From: Methylobacterium sp. 77
Lineage (GTDB): Bacteria > Pseudomonadota > Alphaproteobacteria > Rhizobiales > Beijerinckiaceae
Length of the DNA: 64,000 nucleotides
Reading direction: 5' to 3'
NCBI RefSeq assembly: GCF_000372825.1
Contig: NZ_KB910516.1
Span: 4,282,011-4,346,010, forward strand
A program made the position numbers and the translations under genes. The notes beneath the pieces were generated by a model. That model had not been told where the DNA came from and did no database searches. It saw only the letters and a program-made list of their open reading frames with translations. The stretch's first letter is position 1; every line of letters begins with the position of its first letter. Positions 18,201-29,483 of this stretch are shown here, piece after piece.

Positions 18201-19136
18201 ATGACCGCCTTTCCCGACATCACTCCCGCGATCCGCGCAGCCGCCCCGGCCTTGCGCGGCCGGCTGCTGGCGAATCCCTCACTTGCCGACCTCACGTGGT
18301 TTCGCGTCGGCGGTCCGGCGCAGGTGTTGTTCACGCCGGCCGACGAGGAGGATCTGGCTCTCCTGCTCGCGACCCTCGACCCGGAGCTTCCGGTGACGGT
18401 GATCGGACTCGGCTCGAACCTGATCGTTCGCGATGGCGGCATTCCCGGCGTCACGATTCGGCTCGGCGGAAAGGCATTCGGCACCGTGGAGATCGATGGC
18501 CAGACCCTTCGGGCCGGGACCGCGGTGCCGGACATGCGCCTGGCCAAGGCCGCGGCCGAAGCGTCCCTCGACGGGCTCGCGTTCTTTCGCGGTATACCGG
18601 GCTCCATCGGTGGCGCGTTGCGGATGAATGCCGGTGCGCATGGCGGCGAGACCACCGACGTGCTGGTCGAAGCGCGCGGCATCGACCGGACAGGTGCGGT
18701 TCGCGTCTTCACCCATGCGGAGATGGGCTTCACCTACCGCCACAGCGACGCGCCGGACGAGGTGATCTTCACGAGCGCGTTGTTCCGCGGCCGCGCCGGC
18801 GAGCGCACGGAGATCGAGGCCGAGATGGATCGCGTCACTGCCGCCCGCGAGATCGCCCAGCCGATCCGGGAGCGCACCGGCGGTTCCACTTTCAAGAATC
18901 CGCCGGGCGGCAAGGCGTGGCAACTCGTCGATGCGGCCGGGTGCCGGGGCCTGACCGTAGGCGATGCCCAGGTCTCCGAGATGCACTGCAACTTCCTGAT
19001 CAACCGTGATGGCGCCACCGCCGCGGATATCGAAGCGCTCGGCGAGGAAGTCCGCCGCCGTGTCCGCGAGACGTCCGGCGTCGAGCTGCATTGGGAGATC
19101 AAGCGAATCGGCGCCCCGGTCTCCACAAGCGGGTAG
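18201..19136 (+). CDS. murB: MurB, UDP-N-acetylenolpyruvoylglucosamine reductase
   Basis: MurB reduces enolpyruvyl-UDP-GlcNAc to UDP-MurNAc with NADPH and bound FAD. The 311-residue protein has the FAD motifs [10 protein letters not shown] (71-80) and [19 protein letters not shown], the catalytic region [10 protein letters not shown] and a final E in [12 protein letters not shown]. This is the type IIb-like form common in alphaproteobacteria. The ATG follows GAGGG. ddl follows after 114 bp. Confidence 0.96.
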   Translation: MTAFPDITPAIRAAAPALRGRLLANPSLADLTWFRVGGPAQVLFTPADEEDLALLLATLDPELPVTVIGLGSNLIVRDGGIPGVTIRLGGKAFGTVEIDGQTLRAGTAVPDMRLAKAAAEASLDGLAFFRGIPGSIGGALRMNAGAHGGETTDVLVEARGIDRTGAVRVFTHAEMGFTYRHSDAPDEVIFTSALFRGRAGERTEIEAEMDRVTAAREIAQPIRERTGGSTFKNPPGGKAWQLVDAAGCRGLTVGDAQVSEMHCNFLINRDGATAADIEALGEEVRRRVRETSGVELHWEIKRIGAPVSTSG

Positions 19137-19250
19137 AGGCGGCGCGGATAGGTGATCGATTCTCGGAACGGCTTCATCGCTTCCCGAGCTGAATCCAGGA
19201 CGAGCGTATCCCGGCCCTCACCGTCGGCGCGCCATCGGAAGGAAACGGAA

Positions 19251-20174
19251 ATGTCCAAGCACGTCGCCGTCCTCATGGGCGGATGGTCTTCCGAGCGTCA
19301 GGTCTCACTGAATTCGGGTCGCGCCTGCGCGGAAGCTCTCGAAGGGGAAGGGTTTCGCGTCACGCTGGTGGATGTCGGGCCCGACATCGCCACGGTGCTC
19401 ACCGACCTGCGTCCGGACGTGGCCCTCAACGCTTTACATGGTCCGGCCGGCGAGGACGGTACGATTCAGGGGCTGCTGGAGATCCTACGGATCCCCTACA
19501 CCCATTCCGGCGTCCTGGCCTCGGCGCTGGCGATGCATAAGGAACGTGCCAAAACGATCATGAAGGCGGCCGGGGTAAGCGTCCCGGAGGGCTTGGTCGT
19601 TAACCGTCATGATGCCGCGAAGGCACACCCGTTAACTCCTCCCTATGTCGTGAAACCCATCGCCGAGGGCTCCTCGATGGGCGTCATCATCGTCCGCGAC
19701 GGGCGCTCCCATCCGCCCCAGATCCTGGCCTCCGACGAGTGGGTCTACGGCGAGCAAGTCCTTGCGGAGACTTACATTGCGGGCCGCGAGCTGACCTGCG
19801 CCGTCATGGGTGACAGGGCCCTCGGGGTGATCGAGATCAAGCCCGCTTCGGGGGAGTGGTACGACTTCGATGCGAAGTACGCCGAGGGGGGGTCGATCCA
19901 CGTCCTCCCGGCAGAAATTAAACTAAATGTTTACCAGCGTGTCCAAGAGTTGTCGTTAACGGCGCATCAAGCACTTGGATGCCGGGGCATCAGCCGTGCG
20001 GACCTTCGTTACGACGACACACCGGGTGGAACCGGTGCCCTCGTCGTCCTGGAGGTCAACACGCAGCCCGGGATGACCAAGACGAGCCTTGTGCCGGAGA
20101 TCGCAGCCCATGCTGGCTTAAGTTTCGGTGAGCTCGTCCGATGGATGGTGGAGGACGCTACTCTGGGTCGTTGA
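19251..20174 (+). CDS. ddlB: D-alanine--D-alanine ligase
   Basis: Ddl joins two D-alanines with ATP for the pentapeptide end. The 307-residue ATP-grasp enzyme begins with HVAVLMGGWSSERQVSLNSG. It shows GEDGTIQGLLEILRIPYTHS, the lysine-containing VVKPIAEGSSMGV, and the metal-binding EVNTQPGMTKTSLVPE. The start MSKHVAV is chosen over an upstream in-frame ATG because it matches the family start. The last codons overlap ftsQ by 34 bases. Confidence 0.96.
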   Translation: MSKHVAVLMGGWSSERQVSLNSGRACAEALEGEGFRVTLVDVGPDIATVLTDLRPDVALNALHGPAGEDGTIQGLLEILRIPYTHSGVLASALAMHKERAKTIMKAAGVSVPEGLVVNRHDAAKAHPLTPPYVVKPIAEGSSMGVIIVRDGRSHPPQILASDEWVYGEQVLAETYIAGRELTCAVMGDRALGVIEIKPASGEWYDFDAKYAEGGSIHVLPAEIKLNVYQRVQELSLTAHQALGCRGISRADLRYDDTPGGTGALVVLEVNTQPGMTKTSLVPEIAAHAGLSFGELVRWMVEDATLGR

Positions 20175-21115
20175 ACGCTGCCGGTCAGGCTGGCGTCGAC
20201 GGAACCCCTGCGCCCGAATCGGGCTCGCTCGTCGCCGATCTGGCGGCGCGCTTGCCCAGGCTGGTGCGCCCCATCATGCGCTCGCGCCGTTCGCGGCTCG
20301 GCCAGCCCATCGAGCGACGCGTCCCGCGACATGCGGGTACGCTCACCCTCGCGGTCGCCTTCGCTGGCCTGTCGATCACCGGCTTCGTCGCCAGCGGCCG
20401 CTACGACCGTTTCGTCCTCGAAAACGGCCGTCCCTCCGACGTCCTGGCGCGGCTTGCCGGCTTCGGCGTGGAGCGCGTCACCATCTCCGGCATCGCCCGC
20501 CTCTATGAGCGGGAAGTCCTCCAGGCGGCCGGCATCGACGGTCACTCCTCCGTGGTGTTCCTCGACGTCGCCGAAGCGCGACGGCGTCTCCTCGACGTGC
20601 CGCTGATCGCCAGCGTCTCGGTCCGCAAGGTCTATCCGAACGAGATCGTCATCAATCAGGTCGAGCGCGAACCCGCCGCCCTGTGGCAGCGCAACGGTGA
20701 GATCTCGGTGATCGCCGCCGATGGCACCGTCATCGACGAGATGCGCGACGACCGCTACGCCGCGCTCCCCCTCGTGGTGGGCGAGGAAGCCAACGAGCGG
20801 CTCAAGGATTATCTCGCCCTCATCGAGGCCGCAGGCGACCTCGGCGAGCGGGTCAAGGCCGGCACCTACGTGTCGGGGCGGCGCTGGACGCTGAAGCTCG
20901 ACGGCGTCGATATCCGCCTCCCCGAGAACGGCGCAGCCGAGGCCCTGGCCCGTCTGGCCAAGCTCGAGCGCGACAGCCGCATCCTCGAGAAGGACATCAT
21001 CGCCGTGGACCTGCGCCTGCCCGATCGGGTGGTGGTGCGGCTCACGGAGGAAGCGGCCGCCACGCGCGCCGAATCCCAGAAGAAGAAGCCGAAGGGCAAG
21101 GGGACCGAGACATGA
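20141..21115 (+). CDS. ftsQ: FtsQ, divisome assembly protein
   Basis: FtsQ links early and late divisome proteins (with FtsB/FtsL) in the periplasm. The 324-residue protein has a long cytoplasmic N-terminus, one membrane helix (TLTLAVAFAGLSITGFVASG), a POTRA domain beginning near VERVTISGIARL and the beta domain to about residue 300. The Lys-rich end (KKKPKGKG) is unremarkable. The ATG at 20141 overlaps ddl; a shorter start at Met46 is possible. Confidence 0.93.
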   Translation: MDGGGRYSGSLNAAGQAGVDGTPAPESGSLVADLAARLPRLVRPIMRSRRSRLGQPIERRVPRHAGTLTLAVAFAGLSITGFVASGRYDRFVLENGRPSDVLARLAGFGVERVTISGIARLYEREVLQAAGIDGHSSVVFLDVAEARRRLLDVPLIASVSVRKVYPNEIVINQVEREPAALWQRNGEISVIAADGTVIDEMRDDRYAALPLVVGEEANERLKDYLALIEAAGDLGERVKAGTYVSGRRWTLKLDGVDIRLPENGAAEALARLAKLERDSRILEKDIIAVDLRLPDRVVVRLTEEAAATRAESQKKKPKGKGTET

Positions 21116-21187
21116 GCCGTACGATTCGTCCGGCGCCTCTCGCCCCCTGCCAACCCGCCCTTCCCGCATCTTTCGCCCGGTAAACCG

Positions 21188-22510
21188 ATGCACGCGCAAC
21201 ACGGCCTCACGCCGCGTCTGAAACCGCTCTCCGCGCGCCGGAGCACCATCCTTTCGGTGCTCGACATCGGCACGAGCAAGGTTGTCTGCCTCATCGCCGA
21301 GCTCCAGCCGGCGGAAGCGCTGACGACCCTGCGCGGACGGACCCATTTCGCCCGCATCATCGGCATCGGGCATCAGCGCTCGCATGGCCTCAAGGGCGGC
21401 GCGATCGTCGACCTCGAAGCCGCCGAGGGCGCAATCCGCCAGGCGGTCCACGCCGCCGAGCGGATGGCGAAGGTCGAGGTCCAGTCGGTCATCGTCAACA
21501 TATCCGGCGGACGTCTCGGGTCGCAGCATTTCGAGGCGCAGGTCGGCGTCCGTACCGGCACCGTGATGGGGTCCGACGTGGAGCGGGCCCTGGAGACGGC
21601 GAGCGCCCACGGCGTCAGCCCCGGCCGCACCGTGCTCCACGCCCTTCCCACCGGCTACGCCATCGACGGCCAGGGCGCGGTCATCGACCCGTCGGGCATG
21701 ATCGGCGAGGCACTCGGCGTCGATCTCCACGTGGTCACGGCGGAAGCCGCTGCCGCCCGCAACCTGATGCTCGCGGTGGAGCATTGCCATCTCGGCGTCG
21801 AGGCGGTGATCGCCACGCCTTACGCCGCCGGCCTCTCAGCCCTCGTCGACGACGAGGCCGAGATGGGTGTCTGCGTCGTGGACATGGGCGGCGGCACCAC
21901 CAGCGTCGGCGTGTTCGAGGGCGGCCATCTCGTCCACGTGGACGCCATCGCAGTGGGCGGCCACCACGTCACCATGGATATCGCGCGCGGCCTCTCCACC
22001 CGAGTGGTGGCCGCCGAGCGTCTCAAGACCCTCTATGGTTCGGCGATCTCCACGGCATCCGACGAGCGCGACATGATCGCGGTCCACGGTGTCGGCGAAG
22101 ACGAGGGCGATGCGCCGACCCACGTGCCGCGTTCCCACCTCGTGCGGATCATCAAGCCGCGGGTGGAGGAGATCGTCGAACTCGTTCGCGACCGCCTCCG
22201 CAACGCGGGTTTTGCCGCCCAGGCCGGCCGTCGGGTGGTGCTGACGGGGGGCGCGAGCCAACTCGTCGGCCTGCCGGAGGTCGCCCGCCGGGTGATGCAG
22301 GGTCAGGTCCGGATCGGCCGGCCGCTCGGCATCCGCGGCCTGCCGGAAGCCGCCAAGGGCCCCGCCTTCTCCGCCGCAGTCGGCCTGCTGGTCTACCCGC
22401 AGGTGGCGCATGCGGAACATTTCGAGCCGCGCGGGCACAGCGCCTTCGCGGGCACCGGAACCGACAACTACATCCAGCGGGTCGGCCGCTGGCTGCGGGA
22501 CAGTTTCTAG
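21188..22510 (+). CDS. ftsA: FtsA, actin-like divisome protein
   Basis: FtsA tethers FtsZ polymers to the membrane. The 440-residue actin-fold protein shows the phosphate-1 motif [16 protein letters not shown], the 1C domain with [10 protein letters not shown], phosphate-2 [14 protein letters not shown] and adenosine [13 protein letters not shown]. The end, [12 protein letters not shown], is the expected amphipathic membrane-targeting helix. It sits 72 bp after ftsQ and 124 bp before ftsZ. Confidence 0.96.
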   Translation: MHAQHGLTPRLKPLSARRSTILSVLDIGTSKVVCLIAELQPAEALTTLRGRTHFARIIGIGHQRSHGLKGGAIVDLEAAEGAIRQAVHAAERMAKVEVQSVIVNISGGRLGSQHFEAQVGVRTGTVMGSDVERALETASAHGVSPGRTVLHALPTGYAIDGQGAVIDPSGMIGEALGVDLHVVTAEAAAARNLMLAVEHCHLGVEAVIATPYAAGLSALVDDEAEMGVCVVDMGGGTTSVGVFEGGHLVHVDAIAVGGHHVTMDIARGLSTRVVAAERLKTLYGSAISTASDERDMIAVHGVGEDEGDAPTHVPRSHLVRIIKPRVEEIVELVRDRLRNAGFAAQAGRRVVLTGGASQLVGLPEVARRVMQGQVRIGRPLGIRGLPEAAKGPAFSAAVGLLVYPQVAHAEHFEPRGHSAFAGTGTDNYIQRVGRWLRDSF

Positions 22511-22634
22511 GAACGGCGGGATTGGTTGCCCGACGCCCCTGAAGGGGATCGGCACCGGACCCGGCACAAGCACATCGGCGGTCTCACCGAGAGGCCGTCA
22601 AATGAAACGTGAAAGGCACGAGAGGCTCGACACC

Positions 22635-24392
<1,758 letters not shown>

Positions 24393-24430
24393 GACGACGT
24401 TCAAAGCAGCCGTAGCGGTTTTTATGCAAC

Positions 24431-24458
24431 AAGCCCGGGGTCTCAGGACCCCGGGCTT
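24431..24458 (+). terminator. strong hairpin after ftsZ
   Basis: A perfect 12-base-pair stem (AAGCCCGGGGTC / GACCCCGGGCTT) with a four-base loop lies 38 bp after the ftsZ stop. No T-run follows, so it may terminate weakly or stabilise the ftsZ message. Confidence 0.7.
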
Positions 24459-24708
24459 AACGTGCTGTTAAACCATTGTCCTGAAACGCTTATCTGGAAC
24501 GCCTCTTGAAAGCGTGTCTGTAACAGAGCGTAAGAAAGCGTGATTTGGCTAACGCTTAGGCTGCCGCGTATACGATTTTTGGAACGAAAAAGGCGCGGCG
24601 GTTTCGCCGTCAGCGCTCGCAGGGGCTTCAAGCAGCGGACGGGTCAAAGAGGCGGCGCAATCCCGTAATCCAGGGAGAGCGAGCCTGATCACGGCCGAGG
24701 GCTAGGGA
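24459..24708. other. lpxC upstream region
   Basis: No gene was found. The segment 24465-24590 is comparatively AT-rich and contains several promoter-like stretches, so lpxC probably has its own promoter behind the ftsZ hairpin. Confidence 0.5.
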
Positions 24709-25656
24709 ATGCGGACGAACCAACAAACAACTCTCAAGGGCCCGGCCACGCTTCGTGGCATCGGTGTCCACTCCGGAAAGCCCGTGGAGATCACTCTCCA
24801 CCCCGCGGCGGCAAACCACGGAGTCTGCTTTCTCCGAACCGGAATGCCGACCGGCCATGACCGCCTGATCAAGGCTCACCATGCCTGCGTCTCCGCCACC
24901 GAATTGTGCACCGTCATCGGTGACGTAGAGAGCGGCGCCGTCGCGACCATCGAGCACCTCATGTCGGCCCTGTACGGGCTCGGCATCGACAACGTCCTCG
25001 TCGAGATCGACGGGCCGGAAATGCCGATCCTCGACGGAAGTGCCCGTCTCTACGTAGAAGCCATCGACGCTGTCGGACTCGCCACCTGCGGCGCTCCCCG
25101 CCGCTGGATCAAGGTTCTCCGTACGGTTCGTATCGAGGTCGGCCGCGCCTTTGCCGAACTCCGCCCGATCGACCGCGGCTTCCGCCTCGATGTCGAGATC
25201 GATTTCGACAACCCGGTGATCGGCCGCAGCCGCAAGGCGATGGACCTGAATCCCGCCGCCTACCGCCGCGAAATCGCCAATGCCCGTACCTTCGGCATGA
25301 TGAAGGACGTGGAGCGCTACTGGAAAGCGGGCTTCGCCCTCGGCGCCTCCCTCGAGAACACCGTCGCCGTCGGCGAGAATGCCGTGGTCAATCCCGAGGG
25401 CCTGCGCTACGCCGACGAGTTCGTGCGGCACAAGTATCTCGATGCCGTCGGTGACCTAGCCCTCGCCGGTCTGCCGATCCAGGGCGCCTACCGCTCCTAT
25501 TGCGGCGGCCACCGGATGAATGTCGGCGTCCTCGACGCGCTGTTCGCCGACCGCGCCAACTACACCATCGTCGAGGCGCAGGGCGTCCGCCGCGAGACCT
25601 CCCGGTCCGAATTCGGCGTCGGTCTCGGCCTCGCCGCCTTCGCCGGCGATCTGTAA
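24709..25656 (+). CDS. lpxC: LpxC, UDP-3-O-acyl-N-acetylglucosamine deacetylase
   Basis: LpxC catalyses the committed, zinc-dependent step of lipid A synthesis. The 315-residue enzyme carries the zinc ligand His83 in EHLMSALYGLGIDN and a second zinc site in RHKYLDAVGDLALAG. The catalytic-side segments LDGSARLYVEAI and FALGASLENTVAV are present. The ATG follows GAGGG. As in many alphaproteobacteria it sits just after ftsZ and before bamD. Confidence 0.96.
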   Translation: MRTNQQTTLKGPATLRGIGVHSGKPVEITLHPAAANHGVCFLRTGMPTGHDRLIKAHHACVSATELCTVIGDVESGAVATIEHLMSALYGLGIDNVLVEIDGPEMPILDGSARLYVEAIDAVGLATCGAPRRWIKVLRTVRIEVGRAFAELRPIDRGFRLDVEIDFDNPVIGRSRKAMDLNPAAYRREIANARTFGMMKDVERYWKAGFALGASLENTVAVGENAVVNPEGLRYADEFVRHKYLDAVGDLALAGLPIQGAYRSYCGGHRMNVGVLDALFADRANYTIVEAQGVRRETSRSEFGVGLGLAAFAGDL

Positions 25657-25878
25657 CTTTTAAACAACATCCTCGCTTCGATTGCGTCCGCCGCACGGCC
25701 GCCGCTTTCACGCCCAAATCGGACGCCACTGGTAAATCGTCCGTGACAAGAGGCGAGGTCGCGTGTGCCCCATCAAGGTACATGGATCGTGGCACCGTGC
25801 CGTCAGCCGCTCGACCGACATTTGTGATGGCTTGACGATGCGGCCCGGTTGAAGGGCGTATCTGTTGGGGGAACCGGA

Positions 25879-26757
25879 ATGCGTCTCAACGATCGTAACC
25901 GCGGGGCGACGGCAGCCGTGCTCCTGACGCTGTGCGGCCTCGGCCTCGGTGGCTGCGACGCCCTCGACTCGATCAATCCCTTCGCCGAGAAGTACAAGCC
26001 CGAAGTCATTCCGGACGTTCCGGCCGACAAGCTCTACAGCGAGGGCTTGGCCAAGATGGAAGACAAGGACTACGAGGCCGCCTCGAAGAAATTCGGCGAA
26101 CTCGACAAGGCCTATGCGTATTCCGACTGGTCGCGCAAAGCGTTGCTGATGACCGCCTACTCGAATTACGAGGGCGCGAAGTACGACGACGCGATCAACG
26201 CATCGAAGCGCTACCTGCAGCGCCACCCCGCCAGCAAGGACGCGGCCTACGCCCAGTACCTGATGGCGATGTCGCACTATAAGCAGATCCCGGACGTGAC
26301 CCGCGATCAGGACCGTTCCGAGAAGGCCCTGGCCGGTCTCCAGGAGCTCGTCCAGAAGTATCCGACCTCGGAATACGCGGCCGACGCCAAGGCCAAGATC
26401 CAGATCACCCGCGACCAGCTCGCCGGTAAGGAGATGGAAGTCGGCCGGTTCTACCTCGAGCGCCGCAACTTCCCCGCTGCGATCAACCGTTTCCGCGACG
26501 TGGTGAGCAAGTACCAGACGACCCGTCACGCCGAGGAGGCCCTGGAGCGTCTGGTCGAGGCCTACATGGCCCTCGGCATCACCGCGGAGGCGCAGACCGC
26601 GGCGGCCGTGCTCGGGCACAACTTCCCCGATAGCCCGTGGTACAAGGATGCGTTCGCGCTCCTGCAGAACGGCGGCCTGGAGCCCCGCGAGGAGAAATCC
26701 TCCTGGCTCAGCAAGGTCTATCGCGGCGTCATCGGCCGCACCGCCGACGCGCAGTAG
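25879..26757 (+). CDS. bamD: BamD, outer-membrane assembly lipoprotein
   Basis: BamD is the essential lipoprotein partner of BamA in inserting beta-barrel proteins. The 292-residue protein starts with a lipoprotein signal ending LGLGGCDALDS (Cys about residue 26). It continues with about five TPR-like repeats from KLYSEGLAKMEDKDYEAASK onward. The ATG follows GGGGGA. It is flanked by lpxC (222 bp upstream) and recN (116 bp downstream, with a terminator between). Confidence 0.93.
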   Translation: MRLNDRNRGATAAVLLTLCGLGLGGCDALDSINPFAEKYKPEVIPDVPADKLYSEGLAKMEDKDYEAASKKFGELDKAYAYSDWSRKALLMTAYSNYEGAKYDDAINASKRYLQRHPASKDAAYAQYLMAMSHYKQIPDVTRDQDRSEKALAGLQELVQKYPTSEYAADAKAKIQITRDQLAGKEMEVGRFYLERRNFPAAINRFRDVVSKYQTTRHAEEALERLVEAYMALGITAEAQTAAAVLGHNFPDSPWYKDAFALLQNGGLEPREEKSSWLSKVYRGVIGRTADAQ

Positions 26758-26768
26758 CCGATCGGCGC

Positions 26769-26807
26769 GGCCCGCGACGACAAGCGTTCGACGGCGGGCC
26801 ATTTTTC
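26769..26807 (+). terminator. intrinsic terminator after bamD
   Basis: GGCCCGC and GCGGGCC arms (26769-26775, 26794-26800) bracket an 18-base loop that can pair further, followed by ATTTTTC. It lies 11 bp after the bamD stop. Confidence 0.65.
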
Positions 26808-26873
26808 GGGTGAAGCGATCGCTGCTTCGCCGTAAGACGTGGCCACCGTATCCAACGAGGCCAAACCCGCGGC

Positions 26874-28547
26874 ATGCTGAGTCAGCTCGCGATCCGCGAC
26901 ATCGTTCTCATCGATAAGCTCGCCCTGAATTTTCGCGAAGGCCTCAGTGTCCTGACCGGAGAGACAGGCGCGGGCAAATCGATCCTGCTCGACGCCTTCG
27001 CGCTGGCGCTGGGCGGACGCGGCGATGGCGGATTGGTGCGCCACGGCGAAGGGCAGGGCGGTGTCACCGCCGTTTTCGACGTGCCCCTCGATCATCTCGC
27101 CCGCCGTCTCGCGGCCGAGGCCGATATCGATACCGAAGGCGACCTGATCCTGCGCCGCGTGCAGATGGCGGACGGTCGCACCCGTGCCTTCGTCAACGAT
27201 CAGCCCGTGGGCGTGCAGGTGCTGCGGGCCATCGGTGCCGCCCTCGTCGAGATTCACGGCCAGCACGACGACCGGGCCCTCGCCGATCCCGGCACTCACC
27301 GCGCCATCCTCGATGCCTTCGGTGGCCTGCAGGGGCCGCTCGCGGCGGTGGGGGAGGCGGCCAGGCGCGTGCGTGCCGCCCGCTCCGCTCTGTCCGAGCA
27401 TCGTGCCAAGGTCGACGCCGCGCGCAAGGAGGTCGACTTCCTGCGCCATGCCGCGACGGAACTCGAGACACTCGATCCCCAGCCCGGCGAGGAGACGTCG
27501 CTGGCGGATCGCCGCATGGTGATGCAGCAGAGCGAGAAGGTGGCGCGCGAGCTCACCGAGGCGATCGAGGCGGCGGGCGGTCCGAATTCCGCCGTGTCCC
27601 ATCTCTCCTCCGCCATGCGTAAGCTGGAGCGGCGGACGAGCCAGATCCCGGCCTTGGTCGAGCCCTGCATCGCGGCGCTGGACGCGGCGCTCGCCGCCCT
27701 CGACGAGGCCCATTCCGTCCTCGACGCGGCCCTGCGCGAATCGGAGTTCGATCCGCGCGAGCTGGAGCAGGTGGAGGAGCGTCTGTTCGCCCTGCGCGCG
27801 GCGTCGCGCAAGTATCATGTGCCGGTGGATGACCTCGCTGTCCTGCGTCAGCGCTACGAGGCGGATGTGGCTGCCATCGATGCCGGCGAGGAAGCCCTCG
27901 GTTCCCTCGAGGCGACGCTCGCCCAGGCCGAAGCGGTCTACACGAAGGCCGCGACGAAGCTCGGCGAAGGCCGCCGCAAGGCCGCCAAGGCCCTCGACGT
28001 CGCGGTGAAGGCCGAGCTGCCGCCGTTGAAACTGGAACGCGCCCGTTTCATCACCGAGATCGTCACGGATCCCGAATCACGGGATCCGGCGGGTTATGAC
28101 CGGGTTGAATTCTGGGCGCAGACGAATCCCGGCACGCGGCCCGGCCCGATGATGAAGGTCGCCTCGGGCGGCGAGCTCTCGCGCTTCATGCTCGCCCTGA
28201 AAGTGGTGCTTGCTGACAAGGGGTCGGCACCGACCCTGATCTTCGACGAGATCGATACCGGCGTGGGCGGCGCCGTCGCCGATGCCATCGGTGCGCGCCT
28301 CGCCCGCCTCGCCGCGGGTGTACAGGTCGTCGCGGTCACTCACGCGCCTCAGGTCGCCGCACGCGCCGAGACGCATTTCCTCATCGCCAAGGATCCGGTG
28401 AAGGGGCGAGATCGGGTCGCGACGCGGGTCTCGGTCCTGGAAGCGCCTGCGCGACGGGAAGAAATCGCCCGGATGCTGGCCGGCGCCACGGTGACTGATG
28501 AGGCACGTGCGGCAGCGGCGCGGCTTCTCCAATCCACGGATGCATAA
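26874..28547 (+). CDS. recN: RecN, SMC-like DNA repair protein
   Basis: RecN helps bring broken DNA ends together during recombinational repair. The 557-residue ATPase has the Walker A loop LTGETGAGKSILLDA near the start, a central coiled-coil region, and a C-terminal half with the signature ASGGELSRFMLALK and Walker B IFDEIDTGVGGAVAD. The end (EEIARMLAGATVTDEARAAA) is typical. Length is normal. ligA, its frequent neighbour in this group, is not present. Confidence 0.96.
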   Translation: MLSQLAIRDIVLIDKLALNFREGLSVLTGETGAGKSILLDAFALALGGRGDGGLVRHGEGQGGVTAVFDVPLDHLARRLAAEADIDTEGDLILRRVQMADGRTRAFVNDQPVGVQVLRAIGAALVEIHGQHDDRALADPGTHRAILDAFGGLQGPLAAVGEAARRVRAARSALSEHRAKVDAARKEVDFLRHAATELETLDPQPGEETSLADRRMVMQQSEKVARELTEAIEAAGGPNSAVSHLSSAMRKLERRTSQIPALVEPCIAALDAALAALDEAHSVLDAALRESEFDPRELEQVEERLFALRAASRKYHVPVDDLAVLRQRYEADVAAIDAGEEALGSLEATLAQAEAVYTKAATKLGEGRRKAAKALDVAVKAELPPLKLERARFITEIVTDPESRDPAGYDRVEFWAQTNPGTRPGPMMKVASGGELSRFMLALKVVLADKGSAPTLIFDEIDTGVGGAVADAIGARLARLAAGVQVVAVTHAPQVAARAETHFLIAKDPVKGRDRVATRVSVLEAPARREEIARMLAGATVTDEARAAAARLLQSTDA

Positions 28548-28647
28548 ATCGCTGCATTAACCCTTGGTTAACCATCTTCATCGATGGTCGGCTCATGACG
28601 CATCGAATCGTTTGGAACCGCGTCGGCACATCGGTGGAGATTGCGTG

Positions 28648-28857
28648 ATGGATCTGGGAGACGGTGAGACCGATCCCCGGCCCGTGAACGAAGCGGACGG
28701 GCTGCCGATTCTGACGAGTCCCACGCGCCACCATCTCGGCGGCGCTCTTCGGGCGATCTACGAAGATACGTTCGATACCCAGCCGATTCCCGACGGGCAG
28801 ATCGACCTGCTCCTGCGCCTTCGGCACAAGGAACGCGACCGCCGCCGAGTGGGCTGA
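28648..28857 (+). CDS. NepR-family anti-sigma factor-like protein
   Basis: This 69-residue protein carries the NepR core HLGGALRAIYEDTFDTQPIP, then DGQIDLLLRL. NepR proteins bind the EcfG sigma factor and release it when PhyR is phosphorylated, controlling the general stress response. The usual phyR and ecfG neighbours are absent, so this may be a secondary NepR paralogue. The N-terminal 28 residues are acidic and probably disordered. The ATG has GGAGA eight bases upstream. Confidence 0.72.
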   Translation: MDLGDGETDPRPVNEADGLPILTSPTRHHLGGALRAIYEDTFDTQPIPDGQIDLLLRLRHKERDRRRVG

Positions 28858-28951
28858 GAAAGTCCTCAGCCTTCACGGATCATAGGGGGACGCTGCTGCC
28901 GCGGCATGAGCTGCCGGCCGCGATCGCCTATCGTCGACAAGCCTTTAACCG

Positions 28952-29203
28952 CTACCAGCGGCGGGCCCCCGGCATGCGCTGATACTCAGCTGCGCGAATC
29001 AGCGTCATCACCGCGTCCAGATCCGCGAGCAAGCTGCGCTCTTCCTCGCCCGCTTTCACCACTTCGCCCGGATCCGTTCCGAATTGTTGACGCTGATGAG
29101 CGAGCGTGAGGTCGCGCTCCAGGCTCTCCCTGCGTGCGTGTAGGGCCAGAAAAGAGGCATCGTCCTCATCGCCCGTGCGTGTCACACTCGATTCGTTCTC
29201 CAC
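28952..29203 (-). CDS. small hydrophilic helical protein, unknown function
   Basis: This 83-residue acidic protein starts with GTG and has GGAAGG at a good distance upstream, which supports the call. After a polar start (ENESSVTRTGDEDDAS) it forms one long helical, possibly coiled-coil stretch (FLALHARRESLERDLTLAHQ) and ends AAEYQRMPGARRW. I recognise no family. It faces pstS across 280 bp and ends about 95 bp from the NepR-like gene on the opposite strand. Confidence 0.6.
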   Translation of the reverse strand: MENESSVTRTGDEDDASFLALHARRESLERDLTLAHQRQQFGTDPGEVVKAGEEERSLLADLDAVMTLIRAAEYQRMPGARRW

Positions 29204-29369
29204 GTCCGTGACCTTCCAAGACGCCTGTTAAAGACGGGATGCTCCGTCATTGGGCTCGTCGAAATGTATAACGCATCACGCCGGGAAACCGTGCCTCCCC
29301 GTTTGCCGACTTGTCCCGGCGCTCATTTCCCACTCCTCCTACACAGACGAACTCGTCGGCGCGGCGCTT

Positions 29370-29398
29370 CTGTCATCCATCTGTCATGGCTCCGTCAT
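29370..29398 (+). promoter_or_regulatory. three-repeat PHO box
   Basis: CTGTCAT, CTGTCAT and CCGTCAT occur at exact 11-base spacing (29370, 29381, 29392), about 85 bp before pstS. This matches the known PhoB binding unit of seven-base repeats with four-base spacers. The adjacent phoB product should activate the operon here under phosphate starvation. Confidence 0.9.
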
Positions 29399-29483
29399 AG
29401 AGCCGGCATCATCGGGCAGGTAATGGTGCGCCGCAGCAGGGCAAGCCCTCGCACCGTGCCCCGACAGATGACGGAGAGCTACC

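Noticed and set aside
20009..21790. 593-codon minus-strand frame opposite ddl, ftsQ and ftsA
   Set aside because: It spans three well-supported genes on the other strand and has low-complexity, unstructured sequence.
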